A stretch of 64,000 nucleotides of DNA, from NCBI RefSeq assembly GCF_947500075.1, contig NZ_CANMQS010000004.1, positions 434,001-498,000 of the forward strand, in the 5' to 3' direction. Positions within the stretch are counted from its first letter, which is position 1. Every line of letters begins with the position of its first letter. The position numbers and the translations under genes are program-made. Under the pieces are notes generated by a model. That model was not told the origin of the DNA, did no database searches, and saw only the letters and a program-made list of their open reading frames with translations. Positions 24,433-34,403 of the stretch are shown here, piece by piece. This DNA is from an uncultured Sulfitobacter sp. Its GTDB lineage: Bacteria; Pseudomonadota; Alphaproteobacteria; Rhodobacterales; Rhodobacteraceae.

Positions 24433-25278
24433 TTAGTGGCTCAGAAGAACCGGGAGCGCGGTCTGCTCGACCATTGACCGGGTGGTGCCGCCCAGAACGG
24501 TCTGCACCATGCGGGAATGGCCATAGGCACCCATCACGACCAGATCGGCGCCAAACTCCTGTGCGCGCTCCTGAATGCACTGGCCGACCTCACGCCCGCC
24601 GCTGGGAAACTGGGAAAGGGTGACAGTGCAGCCGTGATGGCTGAGCCATGCCGCAAGATCAGCACCGGGTTCCTGTCCATCCCGTTCGGATGTCATCACC
24701 GGGTCGATACAGCCGATCAGCACTTCCTTGGCCGCTTTCAGATGGGGCAGGGCGGCATGGGTGGCTGCGGCTGCGGCGTCGCTGCTGTCCCATGCGATGT
24801 AGATACGTTCGTTTGCATTGGCCAGCGATCCGTTGATGCGAAAGCCAATGGGGGAATGGAACAGAACACCGGACGCCGCTTCCCGCATGAATTCCGGTGT
24901 GTCGCGCAGGTTGGCGGCAAAGAACGCCTCATCACTGACCCGCGCCGCCCGTGCGACGTGGTGCTTGATGTCCTGCGTGACACACAGCGCTGACACGACA
25001 GCGCCCGATGTGTTGCTTTTGGCCAGCAGCCGTTCCACTGCGTTCACCCGGTCTTTCTGCGCGCTCTGCGCGTCGGCCACCAGTTCAGACCAATTGTCAG
25101 GGATGTTCATTCCCCCATAGGGCGGCACACCATAGGCATACATGGGCAGAATCGGTGCAAGCGCCAGAACAAGGCAGGTCAGATGGGTATCATCCCGTGC
25201 CGCCGCCTCTGCCGCATCGCTGATCTGGGCGTCGGGGGTGGCCGCGTTCATCACAAAGAGTATCGTCCGGCGGTTCAT
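24433..25278 (-). CDS. Universal stress protein, tandem UspA domains
   Basis: 281-aa protein with two Usp folds. The first (1-145) is degenerate. The second (150-281) carries the ATP-binding signature GAYGHSRMVQTVLGGTTRSMV near the C-terminus. The start at 25278 follows ATGGAG with good spacing; nine upstream codons were rejected. It is divergent from cbpA, with an FNR-like box between them (25361), so it is probably induced at low oxygen. Tandem Usp proteins are common in hypoxia regulons. Confidence 0.87.
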   Translation of the reverse strand: MNRRTILFVMNAATPDAQISDAAEAAARDDTHLTCLVLALAPILPMYAYGVPPYGGMNIPDNWSELVADAQSAQKDRVNAVERLLAKSNTSGAVVSALCVTQDIKHHVARAARVSDEAFFAANLRDTPEFMREAASGVLFHSPIGFRINGSLANANERIYIAWDSSDAAAAATHAALPHLKAAKEVLIGCIDPVMTSERDGQEPGADLAAWLSHHGCTVTLSQFPSGGREVGQCIQERAQEFGADLVVMGAYGHSRMVQTVLGGTTRSMVEQTALPVLLSH

Positions 25279-25360
25279 CGCAGTCTCCATTTGCTGAGCA
25301 TTCACCCGGATAGCCGTCCGGGCCGTCTGCCAAGGATGTCACACCGCCCGGTTGGAGCAA

Positions 25361-25374
25361 CTGATACAGATCAA
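25361..25374. promoter_or_regulatory. FNR-like box (one mismatch)
   Basis: CTGATACAGATCAA lies 59 bp before cbpA (25434) and 82 bp before the divergent usp gene (25278). Confidence 0.6.
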
Positions 25375-25433
25375 TCGCGACCCTCTGGCCGCGTGCCATT
25401 CTGCGCGAAACTGGAAGGCGCGGACCTCGGCAG

Positions 25434-26366
25434 ATGGAATTCAAAAATTATTATGACGTGCTTGGCGTATCGCGCGGGGCGGATGCGGCAGAGATCAAGA
25501 AAGCCTTTCGCAAGCTGGCGCGGACCTATCACCCTGACATCAACACGGGCGCTGAAGCGGAGGCGAAGTTCAAGGATGTGAATGAAGCCTATGAGGTTCT
25601 CAAGGATCCCGAACGCCGCGCGGCCTATGACCAATTGGGCAAGGAGCCTCCGCAAGGGGGCGCGGGCTACAGCCCGCCGCCGGGGTGGGACAGCGGTTTT
25701 GCGTTCTCAGACAGCGGCGGGCACGACGATGCGGCATTCAGCGAGTTCTTTGAAACCCTGTTCCGGCGTGACCGCGCCCCGAGGGGCGGCATGGGGGCCG
25801 CGCGCGGGGCCGACAGCCATGGCCGGATCGAGGTCGCGGTGGAGGATGCCTTTACCGGCGCGACCCGGCAGCTGAGCCTCAGATCTCCCGTGGTCGGGCC
25901 TGACGGCACTGTCACGCTGAAGCACCGGACCATCGCTGTGACCATCCCGAAGGGCATTGGCGCAGGCCAGCATATCCGGTTGGCAGGGCAGGGGGAGCCG
26001 GGATTTGGTCAGGGACCTGCGGGTGATCTGTTTCTCGAAGTCAGCTTTGCCCCCCATCCGGTCTACCGCCCCGATGGCAGGGACCTGCATCTGGATCTGC
26101 CGATCGCCCCTTGGGAAGCTGCGTTGGGCGGGCATGTCGTGATGCCAACCCCCGGAGGCAAGGTGGATCTGCGCATCCCCAGGAACGCGCGGACCGGTCA
26201 GAAGATGCGGCTGAAGGGCAAGGGCCTGCCGGGAACGCCCGCAGGCGACATCTATGCCACACTCAAGATTGTGAACCCGAAAGTCGAAACCGCGCAAGCG
26301 CGCGCCTTTTTCGAGAAGATGTCAAAGGAGATGCCCTTTGACCCGCGCGCCCATCTGGGAGGATAG
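25434..26366 (+). CDS. cbpA: DnaJ-type co-chaperone CbpA
   Basis: 310-aa class B J-protein. The N-terminal J domain (1-70) has the HPD motif at residues 33-35. A Gly-rich linker follows, with no zinc-finger repeats, and then two C-terminal substrate-binding beta domains. It stimulates DnaK ATPase and binds unfolded or nucleoid substrates. CbpM is encoded 3 bp downstream, which fixes the assignment over other DnaJ paralogues. The upstream FNR-like box suggests induction on oxygen limitation. Confidence 0.92.
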   Translation: MEFKNYYDVLGVSRGADAAEIKKAFRKLARTYHPDINTGAEAEAKFKDVNEAYEVLKDPERRAAYDQLGKEPPQGGAGYSPPPGWDSGFAFSDSGGHDDAAFSEFFETLFRRDRAPRGGMGAARGADSHGRIEVAVEDAFTGATRQLSLRSPVVGPDGTVTLKHRTIAVTIPKGIGAGQHIRLAGQGEPGFGQGPAGDLFLEVSFAPHPVYRPDGRDLHLDLPIAPWEAALGGHVVMPTPGGKVDLRIPRNARTGQKMRLKGKGLPGTPAGDIYATLKIVNPKVETAQARAFFEKMSKEMPFDPRAHLGG

Positions 26367-26369
26367 GAG

Positions 26370-26672
26370 ATGAAAAAGACCAAACCGCACAGCACGGTTG
26401 TGACCGCCTTGTCCCTACAGGACCTGTGCCGCTTCTGTCAGGCGGATGAAGCCTGGGTGATGGAACTGGTGCAACACGGGGTGCTGGAACCCAAAGGCAA
26501 CAGCGTGGAAAGTTGGCAGTTCATGGGCCGCAGCATCGTGCGCGCCAAGAAAGCGCGCCGCCTGAACCGTGATTTGGGCATCAACACCGCAGGTGTGGCG
26601 CTGGTGCTGGAACTGCTGGAAGAGCGGGACGCAGTGCTGAGGCGGCTGGCGCAATATGATGGGTTGAGCTGA
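26370..26672 (+). CDS. cbpM: Chaperone modulator CbpM
   Basis: 100-aa MerR-like helical protein that binds the J domain of CbpA and inhibits it. The sequence shows the LQDLCRFCQADEAWVMELVQHGVLEP helix-turn-helix-like N-terminus and a C-terminal dimer helix (LVLELLEERDAVLRRLA). It starts 3 bp after cbpA, as in other cbpAM operons. Confidence 0.87.
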   Translation: MKKTKPHSTVVTALSLQDLCRFCQADEAWVMELVQHGVLEPKGNSVESWQFMGRSIVRAKKARRLNRDLGINTAGVALVLELLEERDAVLRRLAQYDGLS

Positions 26673-26722
26673 ATGGAGAGGAACGCCTCGACACGGTAAG
26701 TGCCAATCCGACCTGTGCCCCA

Positions 26723-27535
26723 TCAAGGGGCCGGTTTCTGCCAGACCGCAAGATGGGCAGGCGCTGGAAAGGCCACCGCACCGTCCTCTGACGCAAAGCG
26801 CTGCAATCGGCTTTCCGCAGCGGCGACAAGGGCTTCGAAACCTGCGTCATCGATGTAGTCACTCAGCGTCCAGCCCCGCACGTCCAGCCGAACCCATTCC
26901 CGGATCGACGCAAACCGTGCGGTGCCCTGCACAGTCTGAATGTCCGCCTCTGCCAGCCCGCCGCCGTCCAGCACCCCGCGCAGTGTCTGCCTGTCACCCA
27001 GCACAAAGGGGGCCCGCAGCGCATCTGCGGCTTCGGACCCGAACATACTGTCAATCAGCGCGATCATCGCCGCATATCCGGGAGAGGTATCGGCATCATC
27101 CCACACGCTCAGGGCAAGCCGCCCCCCCGGACGCAGCACGCGGATCATCTCCCGCAATGCTTTTGACCTGTCATCAAAGAACATCAGGCCGAATTGGCAC
27201 AGCACCCGGTCAAACGTCTCGTCGGCAAAAGGCAGCGCCTCTGCCGGTGCCTGGGTCCATGCGATGTCGGGCGCGCGGGACCGGGCAACATCCAGCATTC
27301 CCTCATTCAGGTCGAGCCCGACAACATGCCCTTGCTGCCCAACCCGCCGCGCCGCGTCGCGGGTCGTTGCCCCGGTCCCGCAGGCGACGTCAAGCACGGC
27401 ATGCCCCGCGCCCACCTCTGCGGCCTCGCAAAGCGGCCCGGCCCATGCGCCAAAAAGTGCGGGGACAAAGAAATCATCATAGATTTCTGCGGCTGAGGCC
27501 GAAACCTGTCCGGTGTCTGCTGCTGCCTTGCTCAT
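26723..27535 (-). CDS. Class I SAM-dependent methyltransferase
   Basis: 270-aa UbiE/Methyltransf_11-like enzyme. Motif I is VLDVACGTGATT (about 48-59), motif II/III is PFADETFDRVLCQFGLMFF and motif post-III is VLRPGGRLALSVW. The substrate is unknown. It begins with GGAGGATACCC before the ATG and is divergent from the HxlR-family regulator at 27636, 100 bp away, which may control it. No FNR box was seen here. Confidence 0.85.
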   Translation of the reverse strand: MSKAAADTGQVSASAAEIYDDFFVPALFGAWAGPLCEAAEVGAGHAVLDVACGTGATTRDAARRVGQQGHVVGLDLNEGMLDVARSRAPDIAWTQAPAEALPFADETFDRVLCQFGLMFFDDRSKALREMIRVLRPGGRLALSVWDDADTSPGYAAMIALIDSMFGSEAADALRAPFVLGDRQTLRGVLDGGGLAEADIQTVQGTARFASIREWVRLDVRGWTLSDYIDDAGFEALVAAAESRLQRFASEDGAVAFPAPAHLAVWQKPAP

Positions 27536-27635
27536 GGGTATCCTCCGTCTGTTCAATTGTGATCAGCCAGATCGTGACCCAAAAGCCATTGCCGGGTATA
27601 GTTCGAAATCTGTAGCGATACGGAGGAAGTCTAGT

Positions 27636-28325
27636 ATGAAGTCCTACGGCCAGTTTTGCCCCGTCGCCAAAGCCGCAGAAGTCTTTTGCGAACGGTGGAA
27701 TGCACTGATCGTCCGGGATCTGGCGGCCGGGCCGCGCCGGTTCTCTCAATTGCAGCGCGGCGTGCCGCTCATGTCCCCATCGTTGTTGTCCTCCCGGTTG
27801 AAGTGGCTGGTGGAGGAAGGGGTCATCGCGCGCCAGGATGTCGGAGACCGGCACCCGGCTTATGCGCTGACCGAAGCGGGGCAGGAGTTTGTCCCGCTGG
27901 TTGAGGCATTGGGCGTCTGGGGGCAACGCTGGACCCGCAGGGAACTCAAGGCGCATGAAGTTGATCTGGGACTGCTGGTCTGGAGCCTGGAAAGCGCATC
28001 CGACCCGAACGCATTTGCTGGCAAGCGCTGCCTTGTCCGGCTGGAACTGACCGACCAGACAGAGGCGAAACGGTGGTGGTGGTTTCTTAACCAGAAGGGC
28101 CGGTGCGAGCTGTGCCTCGAAGATCCGGGGGGCGAGGTGAACCTCTATCTGGCATCGACGCTTCGGGACGCAATCTACCTCATCCGGGGCGATATCACCC
28201 CGTCCCGCGCGATGGAGACCGACCGGGTCGAGGTGCTTGGCGACAATTGGGCGCGTGACGCCTTTGTCAAATGGCTCAATCTCAGCCCGGTCACCAAGGT
28301 TGGGTCACGTCGTTGTGCGGATTGA
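27636..28325 (+). CDS. HxlR-family transcriptional regulator with C-terminal SCP2-like domain
   Basis: 229-aa regulator. The HxlR winged helix occupies about residues 1-100 (CPVAKAAEVFCERWNALIVRDL, then FSQLQRGVPLMSPSLLSSRLKWL). A C-terminal domain of about 110 residues resembles SCP2-type lipid-binding folds. Two cysteines near the N-terminus (FCP and FCER) could serve redox or electrophile sensing. The start follows CGGAGGAAG. It is divergent from the methyltransferase and abuts arcC tail to tail with no spacer. Confidence 0.85.
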   Translation: MKSYGQFCPVAKAAEVFCERWNALIVRDLAAGPRRFSQLQRGVPLMSPSLLSSRLKWLVEEGVIARQDVGDRHPAYALTEAGQEFVPLVEALGVWGQRWTRRELKAHEVDLGLLVWSLESASDPNAFAGKRCLVRLELTDQTEAKRWWWFLNQKGRCELCLEDPGGEVNLYLASTLRDAIYLIRGDITPSRAMETDRVEVLGDNWARDAFVKWLNLSPVTKVGSRRCAD

Positions 28326-29231
28326 TCACCCCGCTGGCGTATCCATGCTGACCCGCGTGCCCGTTGTCCCCTCAACCAATGCCATGCAATCCGCCAGCCT
28401 TCCGATGGCTGCAAAGCCACCTGTGGCGCGGGCAAAGTCGCAGGCGGCTTCAACCTTTGGCCCCATGGAGCCTGCGGGGAAGGTCTTTTCGCTCAGCGCC
28501 TGTGGTGTTGCGTGACGGATCACCTGCTGGTCCGGCGTGCCCCATCCATCAAAGACCCCTTCGACATCCGTCAGCATCAGGAAGGCATCGGCGTTCAACG
28601 CACGCGCCAGATGGCCGCTGGCGTGGTCCTTGTCGATCACCGCCTCAACGCCAACCATCATCCCGTCGGGTTTCTGCACAACCGGAATGCCGCCCCCGCC
28701 TGCGCAGATCACGATCACCCCCTGATCCAACAGCAGGTTGATCACGTCGATCTCCAGGATGCGCTGCGGCCGGGGGGAGGGGACCGTGCGGCGAAAATGC
28801 GCACCGTCCCGGCCAATCGTCCAGCCGCGCTCCGCGCTGAGCTGAACGGCTTCTTCTTCGGTATAGATCGGGCCGATGAACTTGGTCGGGGTCCGGAAGG
28901 CCGGATCGCGCGGATCCACTTCGATCTGGGTCAGCAGGGTCGCGTATTTCGCCGCAGGCACATAGGCGTTGTCCAGCTCCTGTTGCAGGACATAGCCGAT
29001 CATGCCGTCCGTCTCTGCCCCCAGCACATCAAGCGGGAACGGTCCGCCCTGCAAGGCCAGATACCCCACTTGCGGACCGTTGCCGTGGGTGATCACCACC
29101 TCATGGCCCGCCTCCAGCAGGGTGGCGAGGGATTTGGCCGCAACGCGAATACTCGCGCGTTGACCCGCAGCGGTCAGGGCTTCGCCCCGTTTTGACAAGG
29201 CGTTTCCACCCAAAGCAACGACAATGCGCAT
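28326..29231 (-). CDS. arcC: Carbamate kinase
   Basis: 301-aa amino-acid-kinase fold protein starting RIVVALGGNALSKRGE, with GNGPQVGYL, CAGGGGIPV and DKDHASGHLAR motifs. It makes ATP from carbamoyl phosphate, the energy-yielding last step of the arginine deiminase pathway. Last gene of the arc operon, directly following arcB. Confidence 0.95.
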   Translation of the reverse strand: MRIVVALGGNALSKRGEALTAAGQRASIRVAAKSLATLLEAGHEVVITHGNGPQVGYLALQGGPFPLDVLGAETDGMIGYVLQQELDNAYVPAAKYATLLTQIEVDPRDPAFRTPTKFIGPIYTEEEAVQLSAERGWTIGRDGAHFRRTVPSPRPQRILEIDVINLLLDQGVIVICAGGGGIPVVQKPDGMMVGVEAVIDKDHASGHLARALNADAFLMLTDVEGVFDGWGTPDQQVIRHATPQALSEKTFPAGSMGPKVEAACDFARATGGFAAIGRLADCMALVEGTTGTRVSMDTPAG

Positions 29232-30233
29232 TCAGGACCCCAAAGTTGCGACCAGAACGGCCTTGATGGTGTGCATCCGGTTCTCCGCCTGATCAAAGAC
29301 AATGGAGGCGGGGCTTTCAAAAACCTCCTCCGTCACCTCCATCGCGTCCAGTCCAAACGTGTCGCGGATATGTGTGCCCACCTCTGTTTCGGTATTATGA
29401 AACGCGGGCAGGCAGTGCATGAACCGGGCATGCGGATTGCCGGTCATGGCCATGACATCGGCATTCACCTGATAGGGCATCAGCAGTTTGATCCGCTCGG
29501 CCCAGACGTTCTCCGGCTCTCCCATGGACACCCAGACATCGGTGTAGACAACATCACATGCGCTAACGCCCTGCTGCACGTCTTCGGTCAGCAGGATGCG
29601 CGCGCCGGTGGCTTTCGCTTCGGCAAGTGCCGCATGCACGATCTTCTTGTCCGGCCAGAGCGTTTTCGGGCCGCACAGCCGCACGTCCATGCCGAGTTTC
29701 GCCGCACCGATGAGCAGGCTGTCGCCCATGTTGTTGCCGACATCGCCCAGAAAGCAGAACGCGATCTGACCCAGTGGTTTGTCCACATGTTCGCGCATCG
29801 TCAGCACATCGGCGAGGATCTGCGTGGGATGAAATTCATCCGTCAGACCGTTGTAGACCGGCACGCCTGACCACGCGGCGAGGGTCTCCACGATCTGCTG
29901 ACCAAAGCCACGGTATTCGATGGCGTCATAAACCCGGCCCAGCACGCGCGCGGTATCCTTGACGCTTTCCTTCTTGCCGATGTGACTGCCTGAGGGGCCC
30001 AGGTAGGTGACATGCGCGCCCTGATCATGGGCGGCGACTTCAAAGCCGATGCGTGTGCGGGTTGAATCCTTCTCGAAAATCAGGGCGATCTCCCGCCCTT
30101 TCAGGCTCTGTTGTTCGGTGCCTGCGTATTTGGCGGCCTTCAGATCAGCCGCGAGCTTCAGGAGGAACCTGATCTCTTGCGGGGTGAAGTCGCGCAGGGA
30201 CAGGAAAGAGCGGTTCTTGAGGTTGTAGGACAT
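29232..30233 (-). CDS. arcB: Ornithine carbamoyltransferase, catabolic
   Basis: 333-aa transcarbamylase. The carbamoyl-phosphate motif is STRTR ([12 protein letters not shown]) and the ornithine-binding motif is HCLP (FMHCLPAFH), followed by EVTEEVFE. The context with arcA and arcC makes it the catabolic enzyme, converting citrulline and phosphate to ornithine and carbamoyl phosphate. It lies directly against arcC and 3 bp from arcA. Confidence 0.94.
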   Translation of the reverse strand: MSYNLKNRSFLSLRDFTPQEIRFLLKLAADLKAAKYAGTEQQSLKGREIALIFEKDSTRTRIGFEVAAHDQGAHVTYLGPSGSHIGKKESVKDTARVLGRVYDAIEYRGFGQQIVETLAAWSGVPVYNGLTDEFHPTQILADVLTMREHVDKPLGQIAFCFLGDVGNNMGDSLLIGAAKLGMDVRLCGPKTLWPDKKIVHAALAEAKATGARILLTEDVQQGVSACDVVYTDVWVSMGEPENVWAERIKLLMPYQVNADVMAMTGNPHARFMHCLPAFHNTETEVGTHIRDTFGLDAMEVTEEVFESPASIVFDQAENRMHTIKAVLVATLGS

Positions 30234-30236
30234 CGG

Positions 30237-31460
30237 TTACTCCACCGGATCGCGTGAGATGGGGCAGGTCATGCAGTGCCCACCGCCGCGGCCGCGGCCC
30301 AGTTCCGCGCCCCGGATGGTGATCACCTCAATCCCTGCTTTGCGCAGCAGCGTGTTGGTATGAACGTTGCGGTCGTAGGCCAGCACCACACCGGGCTCCA
30401 ACGCGACGACATTGTTGCCATCGTCCCATTGCTCCCGCTCCTGCTCAAAGGCATCGCCGCCAGTGCCGATGATGTGGAGGCTGTCGATTTTCAGCGCTTC
30501 CTGCACCACATCGAAGATGTGGCCGGGGTCCTCGACCACGCGCAGGGCCTGTTTATCATCGGGATAAAGGGAGTAGCATTTGATTTGATCAGCCACCTGC
30601 GTGAAGCTGGTGACAGTGTCCTGCGCGCAGAAGGAAAACACCGTATCAAGGTGCATCGCCGCGCGGGAGGCCGGCATCTGGCAGGCGACGACACGCGCCG
30701 CCACGCCCTGATCAAACAGGGAGACGGCCAATTGCCCCACGGCCTGCGGTGTCGTGCGTTCACCCATGCCCACCAGAACACAGCCGTGCCCGATGGGCAT
30801 CACATCGCCGCCCTCAAGGGTCGCGGGGCCAAAGTCCTGATCGGGGTTGCCCCACCAGACCTTTGTCTTGCCTGCAAAGCGGGGATGGAACCGGTAGATG
30901 GCAGCGGCAATCAGCGTCTCCTGCTGGCGCGCGGGCCAGTGCATCGGGTTCAGCGTCACCCCTCCATAGATCCAGCACGAGGTATCGCGGGTGAAAATCA
31001 GGTTGGGCAAGGGCGGCAGCACAAACCCATCCGGCCCAAGGAACCGTCCAAACATGCTGTGCGGCGCAAAGGGCAGGTCCTGCACCGTGATGCCGCCTGT
31101 CACAAACCGGGTAAGCGCGGTGGAGGGCAGTTCATTCAGCCAGCCGCGCAGGTCCTCCATCATGCCAACACCAATGTGGTCTTCGGTGATCTTGCGGTCC
31201 AAAAGCCATGCGCGCGCCTCCGGCTGATCCAGAATTTCAGTCAGCAGGTCGTGCTGTTCCAGCACCTCCACCCCCCGGTCGCGCATCTTGTCGCAGAAGG
31301 CGAAGTGATCCTTGCGCGCCTCGTCAACCCAGAACACATCGTCAAACAGCAGCGCGTCGCAATTGCTGGGGGTCAGGCGCTCATGCGCCAGACCGGGGCG
31401 AGAGACCATAACGCTCCGCAGTTTCCCAACCTCAGAATGGACACCAAGGGGCGCGTTCAT
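30237..31460 (-). CDS. arcA: Arginine deiminase
   Basis: 407-aa guanidino-group-modifying enzyme. Visible motifs are FTRDTS, LEGGD, MHLDTVF and the catalytic cysteine C396 in [11 protein letters not shown]. It hydrolyses arginine to citrulline and ammonia, which also buffers acid. The ATG overlaps the stop of the antiporter gene by 4 bp. The operon is preceded by a two-mismatch FNR-like box, in keeping with anaerobic use in other bacteria. Confidence 0.95.
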   Translation of the reverse strand: MNAPLGVHSEVGKLRSVMVSRPGLAHERLTPSNCDALLFDDVFWVDEARKDHFAFCDKMRDRGVEVLEQHDLLTEILDQPEARAWLLDRKITEDHIGVGMMEDLRGWLNELPSTALTRFVTGGITVQDLPFAPHSMFGRFLGPDGFVLPPLPNLIFTRDTSCWIYGGVTLNPMHWPARQQETLIAAAIYRFHPRFAGKTKVWWGNPDQDFGPATLEGGDVMPIGHGCVLVGMGERTTPQAVGQLAVSLFDQGVAARVVACQMPASRAAMHLDTVFSFCAQDTVTSFTQVADQIKCYSLYPDDKQALRVVEDPGHIFDVVQEALKIDSLHIIGTGGDAFEQEREQWDDGNNVVALEPGVVLAYDRNVHTNTLLRKAGIEVITIRGAELGRGRGGGHCMTCPISRDPVE

Positions 31461-32902
31461 AGCATCACCGCCGCGCTGAGCAGCGCCATCGACATCACCG
31501 TCAGGATCAGCAGCAGCGGCCAGATGAACCGCAGCCAGGTGTTGTAAGGCACCCGTCCGATGGCCAGACCGCCGACAACCACCGCATAGGTGGGGGCCAC
31601 CAGATTGGTGATCCCGATCGCGGTTTGAAAGGCGGTGACCGCAAGATCCCGGTCAACGCCTGCAAAGTCGGAAAGCGGTGCCATGATCGGCATGGACAAT
31701 ACCGCAAGGCCGGAGGTGGACGGGACCAGAAAGCTCATCAAGGCCTCGATCCCGAAAAGCGCGTTCACGAATGCAACCTGCGACATGCCGGTGATCCATC
31801 CCTCAAACGTGTGCAGAAAGGTGTCGGTGATGCGGCCCTGATCCATGATGATCACGATGCCCCGCGCCAACCCGATCACCAGTGCCACGCCCAGCAGATC
31901 ACGCGCTCCTTCGACAAAGGCGTTGGTGAACACCTTCTCTCCCAGCCACCCAAGTGTGCCGATCAGGATGGAGGAGGTGAGGAACAGCGCCGACATTTCC
32001 GCCATCCACCATCCCTGGGACGAGACGCCCCAAACCATCACAACAAAGGTTGCTGCAAAGAGGATCAGGATCACAATCTGCATCGCCGTCAGATGCGCGC
32101 CCGCTTCCGGGGCGTGTTTTTGCAGGAAATGCGCTTCGTTCTCTTCCTTCAGCGCAGCCACCAGCGACCGGGTGGGGTCCAGCCGCACCCGTTCGGCGTA
32201 GCGCATCACAAAGGCGACGGCGGCCAGCCATGAAAGGCCCAGGATCACAAATCGCAGCGGCATGCCATCGGTAAAGGGGATGTCCGCGGCGTTTGACGCA
32301 ATGGCCGTCGAAAACGGATTGATGGTGGAACCGATCACGCCAACACCGGCACCCAGCATGATGATCGCCACCCCGGTCAGTGCGTCATAGCCCGCCGCAA
32401 TCATGATGGGGATCAGCAGCACGTAGAAGGCCAGCGTTTCCTCCGCCATACCGTAGGTCGTTCCGCCCGCCGCAAAAAGCGCCATCATGATCGGGATCAT
32501 CCATTTCTCCCGCCCTTCGAGCCTGCGCATGGCCTGCGCCACCCCTGTGTTGATCGCACCGGTGGCCGTCACGACCCCCAGAAACCCCCCGACGATCAGC
32601 ACAAAGAGAGAGACATCAATCGCATTGGCGCTATAGCTCGCAGGGTCATAGAACCCCGCAATGGGCGCCAGCATCACCTCGACAAACCCCTGCGGGGCGG
32701 CTTCGACCTGCGCATAGGTGCCGGGCACGGGAACATCCTTGCCCAGGGCGCTGTTGGGCGCGCGCTCATATTCGCCAGCGGGGATAATCCATGTCAAAGC
32801 GGCCATGACGATGACGAGGACAAACAGGATCGTATAGGCGGTTGGAAACCAGCCCTGTTTCGGGGCTGGCTCGGGTGATCCGTATTGCGGTGGCAGTACC
32901 AT
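31457..32902 (-). CDS. YfcC-family basic amino acid antiporter (arginine/ornithine exchanger, ArcD role)
   Basis: 481-aa membrane protein with about 12-13 hydrophobic segments. It belongs to the YfcC/DcuC-like C4-dicarboxylate carrier group, shown by [23 protein letters not shown] and [13 protein letters not shown]. As first gene of an arcA-B-C operon it is inferred to exchange arginine for ornithine, in place of the APC-type ArcD. The start at 32902 is the ATG of MVLPPQYG. Confidence 0.87.
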   Translation of the reverse strand: MVLPPQYGSPEPAPKQGWFPTAYTILFVLVIVMAALTWIIPAGEYERAPNSALGKDVPVPGTYAQVEAAPQGFVEVMLAPIAGFYDPASYSANAIDVSLFVLIVGGFLGVVTATGAINTGVAQAMRRLEGREKWMIPIMMALFAAGGTTYGMAEETLAFYVLLIPIMIAAGYDALTGVAIIMLGAGVGVIGSTINPFSTAIASNAADIPFTDGMPLRFVILGLSWLAAVAFVMRYAERVRLDPTRSLVAALKEENEAHFLQKHAPEAGAHLTAMQIVILILFAATFVVMVWGVSSQGWWMAEMSALFLTSSILIGTLGWLGEKVFTNAFVEGARDLLGVALVIGLARGIVIIMDQGRITDTFLHTFEGWITGMSQVAFVNALFGIEALMSFLVPSTSGLAVLSMPIMAPLSDFAGVDRDLAVTAFQTAIGITNLVAPTYAVVVGGLAIGRVPYNTWLRFIWPLLLILTVMSMALLSAAVML

Positions 32903-32966
32903 CGGTCAGCCCTCCTGCTGTCAGATTGCTCTGCGCTGGATCATGGGCGGTCTTGCTCAGCGGCGA

Positions 32967-32980
32967 TTGAGATTGGTCAA
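32967..32980. promoter_or_regulatory. Weak FNR-like box (two mismatches) upstream of arc operon
   Basis: TTGAGATTGGTCAA deviates at two positions from TTGAT-N4-ATCAA but lies 64 bp before the first arc-operon start, the usual distance in this region. Confidence 0.4.
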
Positions 32981-32988
32981 TCGCAATG

Positions 32989-33642
32989 TCACTTTTTCAG
33001 CCGCTGCTTGTATTTTAGGTAGAGCCGTTTGTTCATCTGGATGAACTGCTCCAGACCCCGGCCCAGCACTCCTGCGGAATTGCGCCGCAGATAGAAATAG
33101 CCGGTCACGCTTGCCACCATCCCGCCAACCGCATTCACGATCAGGTCTCCCATGGTGTCATCCAACCCTGATTTCTGCATGTTCAGGCCAAAAAACACAT
33201 CCATCGCAAATTCAAAAACCTCCCATGTCGCGCCCACCGTCATGGCGACACAGAAGCTGATGAAGGCAATCGCGGACGGCGGGGCCGCAAACCGGTCGCC
33301 TTCAAACAGCATGAAGACAAACAGGAACCCGATCAGCCCAAACCCCATAGCGGAAGAGCCATGAAGGGCCAGATCCCACCACCAGAGACGCTCATAGAAA
33401 TCGAACGCCTCCCCCAGAAAGATCGAGGCGAAAAAGAACAATGTGGTGAACAGCAGGAATGGCAGGGGCAGGGCCAGTGACCAACGCGCAGCAAGCAGCG
33501 GCGGCACCAGGGACAGCGCCAGCGTAGCGATGCTGACAAAGGCAAGCGACCAGCGCGCAAGTCCAAGCGCCACCAGCCCTGTCGACAGCAGCAGTGCCCA
33601 GATCACCAACATGGTGATGCCGTTTTCCTTGATCAGTCTCAT
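32989..33642 (-). CDS. DUF2238/YjdF-type integral membrane protein
   Basis: 217-aa protein with six or seven hydrophobic segments. Conserved polar motifs within membrane segments include WWWDLALHGSSA, GATWEVFEFAMD and DTMGDLIVNAVGG, typical of this uncharacterised family. The basic tail (KRLYLKYKQRLKK) is cytoplasmic by the positive-inside rule. It is divergent from the EEP-family gene by 56 bp. Function unknown. Confidence 0.78.
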   Translation of the reverse strand: MRLIKENGITMLVIWALLLSTGLVALGLARWSLAFVSIATLALSLVPPLLAARWSLALPLPFLLFTTLFFFASIFLGEAFDFYERLWWWDLALHGSSAMGFGLIGFLFVFMLFEGDRFAAPPSAIAFISFCVAMTVGATWEVFEFAMDVFFGLNMQKSGLDDTMGDLIVNAVGGMVASVTGYFYLRRNSAGVLGRGLEQFIQMNKRLYLKYKQRLKK

Positions 33643-33698
33643 ATCTGTTTTGCCGGTCGCGTGTTAAATTCCAGCGGTCCTGTCCCTATATAACAGGG

Positions 33699-34403
33699 AT
33701 GAAGGATCACCAGATACGTATTGTCAGTTACAACGTGCGCAAGGCCCGCGGCCTTGATCAACAGCGCAAGCCAGAGCGGATCTTGAAGGTCATCAACGGG
33801 CTTGAGGCAGATATCGTCGTGCTTCAGGAAGCCGACAGGCGGCTTGGATCCCGCCGCCCCGCGCTGCCTCGGGCGATGATCGCGGAGGAGAGTGATTTTG
33901 AGCTGCTGGAACTGTCGGAAAACAAACTCAGTCTGGGATGGCACGGCAATGCGGTGTTGCTGCGCAGGGGCATTGCGGTTGACGACATACAAAGGCTCGA
34001 CCTGCCGGGGCTGGAACCACGCGGCGCAGTGCGTGTGAAGCTGAACATCGGCGCCGGGCTGACAGTGGTGGGGGCGCATCTGGGTCTGATGCGCCGTGAC
34101 CGCCGCGCGCAGTTTGACGTATTGAACGCGGCAACAGCCAAAGACGCACATTGCGTGATCGCGGGCGATTTCAACGAATGGTCGCACCGAAAGGGCACGG
34201 AGCCGTTGCAGGAACGGTTCGACATTCACAGCCCCGGCCAATCGTTTCACGCCAGACGGCCCGTTGCGGCCCTTGACCGGTTTGCGCTGTCCTTTGGTCT
34301 GGACCTGCGGGACGCAGGGGTTGAGCAGGGCGCAGTGGCGCGCGTGGCGTCAGACCATCTGCCAATCTGGTCCGACATCGCGGTGCCCGCCGCTACTTGC
34401 TGA
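33699..34403 (+). CDS. Endonuclease/exonuclease/phosphatase (EEP) family protein
   Basis: 234-aa EEP-fold metal-dependent hydrolase. It shows the N-terminal SYNVRKARG, the metal-binding VVLQEADRR, GDFNEW and the C-terminal SDHLPIW catalytic His. It has no signal peptide. The family covers nucleases and lipid or nucleotide phosphatases; no substrate can be assigned. Its 3' end overlaps the convergent usp gene by 11 bp. Confidence 0.82.
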   Translation: MKDHQIRIVSYNVRKARGLDQQRKPERILKVINGLEADIVVLQEADRRLGSRRPALPRAMIAEESDFELLELSENKLSLGWHGNAVLLRRGIAVDDIQRLDLPGLEPRGAVRVKLNIGAGLTVVGAHLGLMRRDRRAQFDVLNAATAKDAHCVIAGDFNEWSHRKGTEPLQERFDIHSPGQSFHARRPVAALDRFALSFGLDLRDAGVEQGAVARVASDHLPIWSDIAVPAATC